A stretch of 16,626 nt of DNA from CAZUGA01 sp964626505 (lineage in GTDB: Bacteria > Pseudomonadota > Gammaproteobacteria > Methylococcales > UBA1147), in assembly GCA_964626505.1 (NCBI GenBank), contig CAZVFR010000042.1, forward strand, positions 1 to 16,626. The letters are read 5' to 3'. Made by a program: the position numbers and the translations under genes. This document shows, piece by piece, positions 14,244 to 16,626 of this stretch. Numbering within the stretch: position 1 is the stretch's first letter; the number at the start of each line of letters is the position of its first letter. The notes under the pieces were generated by a model. That model was not told the origin of the DNA, made no database searches, and worked only from the letters and a program-made list of their open reading frames with translations.

Positions 14244-15881
14244 TTAGTTCAGAATCTGGCGTTCTTTGAGGCTGGCTAAAATATCATTGGTCGACGAAAA
14301 AATTAAATTTGTTTCATCCTCTGTGTAGGGCGATTGATCGTACGCGCAAATACAGATCAATCCGGCTGTAACGATAATTTGTGCGGCGTTTTTGTATTCA
14401 TCCAACGATGCGAGTCCTGTAAGCACGGAACTGGCGTGGCCGCTATTGAACAATTTTCGCTCCAGTTGGTACGCGGTATCCACGTTGCCTTCACCGGTTA
14501 CCCACACTGTAATCGCTTTTTGGCCATACCGGGCGGACCGGTCTTGGGGCGTAACATGCCTAATATCGCCTTGTGCGGTTGATTTGGCGATAATCATTCC
14601 CGCCCCAACCGTAACATTGGTTAACCGGTCGATAAAAATAAATGAGCCGGTTCCCTTGATGATCTTATAGGGGTCGATCACGATTGGTGCATTCAGGGCT
14701 ACTTCGCACAAACCGATTTCGTTTAGGTTTAGTCGGTCAGCCGCATGGTGTTCCAAAGTGTTAACGTCGGTTCGGTGGCGAATTTGGGAAATTGATCCCG
14801 TGATTGTCCTGGCGCCTAGTTTAATAAAGTATTCTTTACCTGGGCGCATGGGGGTCTCGGTCATCCAGACAACCGTTGCGTCGTATTGGTCAGTCACGGC
14901 CGGCAGGTTGTCCACGCGACAGAGTATATCGCCGCGACTGACGTCGATTTCATCGGCTAATGTGACGGTAACGGACTGTGGTGGAAAGGCTTCTTCTAAT
15001 TCGCCGTTGTAGGTGACGATCGATTTTATACGGCTTGTCTTTCCGGAAGGAAGCACGGTTATTTGATCGCCTTTGCGGACAATACCCGATGCCACGGTTC
15101 CGCAATATCCACGAAAATCCAGGTTGGGACGGTTAACATACTGGACCGGAAAACGCATATCAGTCAGGTTGCGGTCGCTGGCGATTTCAATCGATTCGAG
15201 TATGTCCATGAGCGGCTGGCCCGAGTACCAAGGCGTTTTATCACTCAAGGTTACAACGTTATCGCCGTTCAATGCTGATAGGGGGATGTAGCGTATGTCG
15301 TGTAAATCAAGTTTTTCGCAGAACTCGGAATAATCGGATTTAATCTTCGCGTAAATGCCTTCGTCGAAGTCAACTAAGTCCATTTTATTGATGGCTACAA
15401 TAACGTGTTTAATTCCCAGCAACGCAGCAATATAACTATGCCGTCGGGTTTGTATCAAAACGCCGTAGCGCGCATCGATAAGGATAATCGCTAAGTCGCA
15501 AGTCGACGCGCCGGTCGCCATATTGCGGGTATATTGTTCGTGGCCTGGAGTGTCCGCGATGATGAATTTTCTTTTTGATGTCGAGAAATAACGGTAGGCT
15601 ACATCGATGGTAATGCCTTGTTCACGCTCTGCTTGCAGACCGTCGACCAGTAGTGCCAGGTCGATTTTGCCACCCGTGGTTCCGGATTTAACGCTGTCCG
15701 CTTTTACCGCGGCTAGCTGATCCTCATAAATCAATTTTGAATCATGTAATAAACGGCCAATCAGCGTACTTTTGCCATCGTCAACACTTCCGCAGGTTAA
15801 TAGGCGCAGGAGTTCCTTATGCTCGTGTTGTGCGAGGTAGGCGTCGATGTCGGTACTGATAAGGTCTGATTGGTGAGACAT
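14244..15881 (-). CDS. cysN: Sulfate adenylyltransferase subunit 1 (CysN) with a degenerate APS-kinase-like C-terminal domain
   Basis: CysN is the GTPase subunit that drives ATP sulfurylase (with CysD) to activate sulfate as APS. The GTPase motifs are intact: G1 GSVDDGKST at residues 31-39, Thr91 in EREQGITID, DTPGH at 110-114 and NKMD at 165-168, followed by two EF-Tu-like beta-barrel domains to about 440. The protein is 545 aa, about 70 more than E. coli CysN. Residues 448-545 (RSARYGQKAITVWVTGEG onward) align with the APS kinase pattern of CysNC fusions (ARxGQKPxTVWxTG, LERKLFxxG, AGLIxxxAF). However, the P-loop GLSGSGKST is replaced by GEGNVDTA (463-470), and the DGDNxRHGLNxDLGF segment is missing. 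This domain cannot be an active kinase by known chemistry. The gene lies 114 bp after cysD on the same strand. Confidence 0.95.
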   Translation of the reverse strand: MSHQSDLISTDIDAYLAQHEHKELLRLLTCGSVDDGKSTLIGRLLHDSKLIYEDQLAAVKADSVKSGTTGGKIDLALLVDGLQAEREQGITIDVAYRYFSTSKRKFIIADTPGHEQYTRNMATGASTCDLAIILIDARYGVLIQTRRHSYIAALLGIKHVIVAINKMDLVDFDEGIYAKIKSDYSEFCEKLDLHDIRYIPLSALNGDNVVTLSDKTPWYSGQPLMDILESIEIASDRNLTDMRFPVQYVNRPNLDFRGYCGTVASGIVRKGDQITVLPSGKTSRIKSIVTYNGELEEAFPPQSVTVTLADEIDVSRGDILCRVDNLPAVTDQYDATVVWMTETPMRPGKEYFIKLGARTITGSISQIRHRTDVNTLEHHAADRLNLNEIGLCEVALNAPIVIDPYKIIKGTGSFIFIDRLTNVTVGAGMIIAKSTAQGDIRHVTPQDRSARYGQKAITVWVTGEGNVDTAYQLERKLFNSGHASSVLTGLASLDEYKNAAQIIVTAGLICICAYDQSPYTEDETNLIFSSTNDILASLKERQILN

Positions 15882-15995
15882 AGTTGTATTTTGTTATGCC
15901 GTTGGTGACACGGCTAGATTGTTAATTGGTCGATGTGTGATTTGTAACGCCACGGGCGATGAGAACGGGAACAGGGTTGAATCACTTGGCTACTT

Positions 15996-16625
15996 TTAGA
16001 AATAGCCTTCCTGTTTCTTTTGCTCCATTGAGCCGGCCTGATCAAAATCAATGACGCGGCCTTGGCGTTCAGAACTTGTCGCTAACAACATTTCCTGGAT
16101 GATCTCGGGTAAAGTGGATGCCGTGGATTCTACCGCGCCGGTTAGCGGATAACAGCCCAGCGTTCGAAACCGGACCATTTTCATTTCTATCTCTTCGCCC
16201 GGCTCAATCGGCATTCTGGCGTCTTCAACCATAATCAGGGTACCGTCACGTTTGACGACGGGCCGTTCTTTGGCAAAATATAACGGTACGATCGGGATGC
16301 CTTCCAGATGGATGTATTGCCAAACATCCAATTCGGTCCAATTGGACAACGGAAATACCCGTATGCTTTCACCTTTGTCGATTTTACCGTTATAGATATT
16401 CCACAATTCCGGGCGCTGGCTTTTCGGGTCCCAGCGGTGTTTTTTATCCCGGAACGAATACACGCGTTCCTTGGCGCGAGATTTCTCTTCGTCACGGCGC
16501 GCACCGCCAAACGCTGCATCGAATCGGTATTTGTCCAATGCTTGTTTCAGCGCTTGGGTTTTCATGACGTCGGTATGCTTCTTACTTCCATGGGTAAATG
16601 GCCCGATGCCTTGCGCAACACCGTC
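15996..16625 (-). CDS. cysD: Sulfate adenylyltransferase subunit 2 (CysD), C-terminal part (5' end outside window)
   Basis: CysD is the catalytic ATP sulfurylase subunit, which makes APS from ATP and sulfate. The frame runs to the window edge (DGVAQGIGPFTHGSKKHTDV before the internal MKTQALKQAL), so the true start lies outside and about 209 residues are present. Family stretches include FDAAFGGARRDEEKSRAKER, FRDKKHRWDPKSQRPELWN, SIRVFPLSNWTELDVWQYIH and MVRFRTLGCYPLTGAVEST. The usual C-terminus GRVIDFDQAGSMEQKKQEGYF is intact. The gene is followed by cysN, as in most CysDN operons, but with a longer gap than the near-contact often seen. Confidence 0.96.
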   Translation of the reverse strand, partial: DGVAQGIGPFTHGSKKHTDVMKTQALKQALDKYRFDAAFGGARRDEEKSRAKERVYSFRDKKHRWDPKSQRPELWNIYNGKIDKGESIRVFPLSNWTELDVWQYIHLEGIPIVPLYFAKERPVVKRDGTLIMVEDARMPIEPGEEIEMKMVRFRTLGCYPLTGAVESTASTLPEIIQEMLLATSSERQGRVIDFDQAGSMEQKKQEGYF

Positions 16626-16626
16626 G

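Noticed and set aside
1..16626. CRISPR arrays, rRNA genes, canonical tRNA genes, transposase genes
   Set aside because: None was recognised. The tRNA-like T-arm at 1753-1785 belongs to tmRNA, and the short repeats are too few and irregular for a CRISPR array.

Overview
The window looks like chromosomal DNA of a gammaproteobacterium with moderate GC content. The core genes (smpB-ssrA, ratA-ratB, bamE/fur divergent, lolCD, comEC, cysDN) and their order fit a free-living gammaproteobacterium. A methanotroph-like (Methylococcales) origin is a plausible guess from overall feel, but nothing in the window proves it.

Layout. Bases 1-1568 hold the 3' part of a type I restriction endonuclease gene (hsdR). 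It converges on the tmRNA gene ssrA (1753-2127, minus), whose terminator lies at 1720-1741. Upstream of ssrA on the same strand is smpB (2368-2847), so both parts of the trans-translation ribosome rescue system are adjacent. A sodium-coupled NSS-family transporter (3126-4481) and the overlapping pair ratA-ratB (4580-5324) follow on the plus strand.

From 5325 to about 8600 comes an accessory block: a Phd/VapC toxin-antitoxin pair (5527-6156), DNA polymerase IV (dinB, 6250-7323), and a toxin-first HigBA-like pair (7624-8376). In E. coli and relatives ratA-ratB is followed directly by bamE, so this block appears inserted into an old syntenic cluster. Both toxin-antitoxin promoters can be read in the sequence and both carry inverted repeats suited to autorepression. 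A 16-bp motif occurs as an inverted pair on the left and as a single copy on the right of the second pair.

The core resumes with bamE (minus, 8696-9118) divergent from fur (9206-9625), then lolC (9765-11012), lolD (11005-11688) and comEC (11840-14137). LolC and LolD form the inner-membrane lipoprotein release ABC transporter, which would serve lipoproteins such as BamE. ComEC is the DNA uptake channel. The right end carries cysN (14244-15881) and the 3' part of cysD (15996 to the edge) on the minus strand, encoding ATP sulfurylase.

The most unusual gene is cysN. Its product has a normal GTPase part followed by about 98 residues that resemble a shortened APS kinase (CysC) domain with a destroyed P-loop. 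Also worth attention are a 15-bp repeat family shared by the ssrA leader and the fur-lolC gap, a predicted leaderless toxin mRNA, and two perfect palindromes between comEC and cysN.
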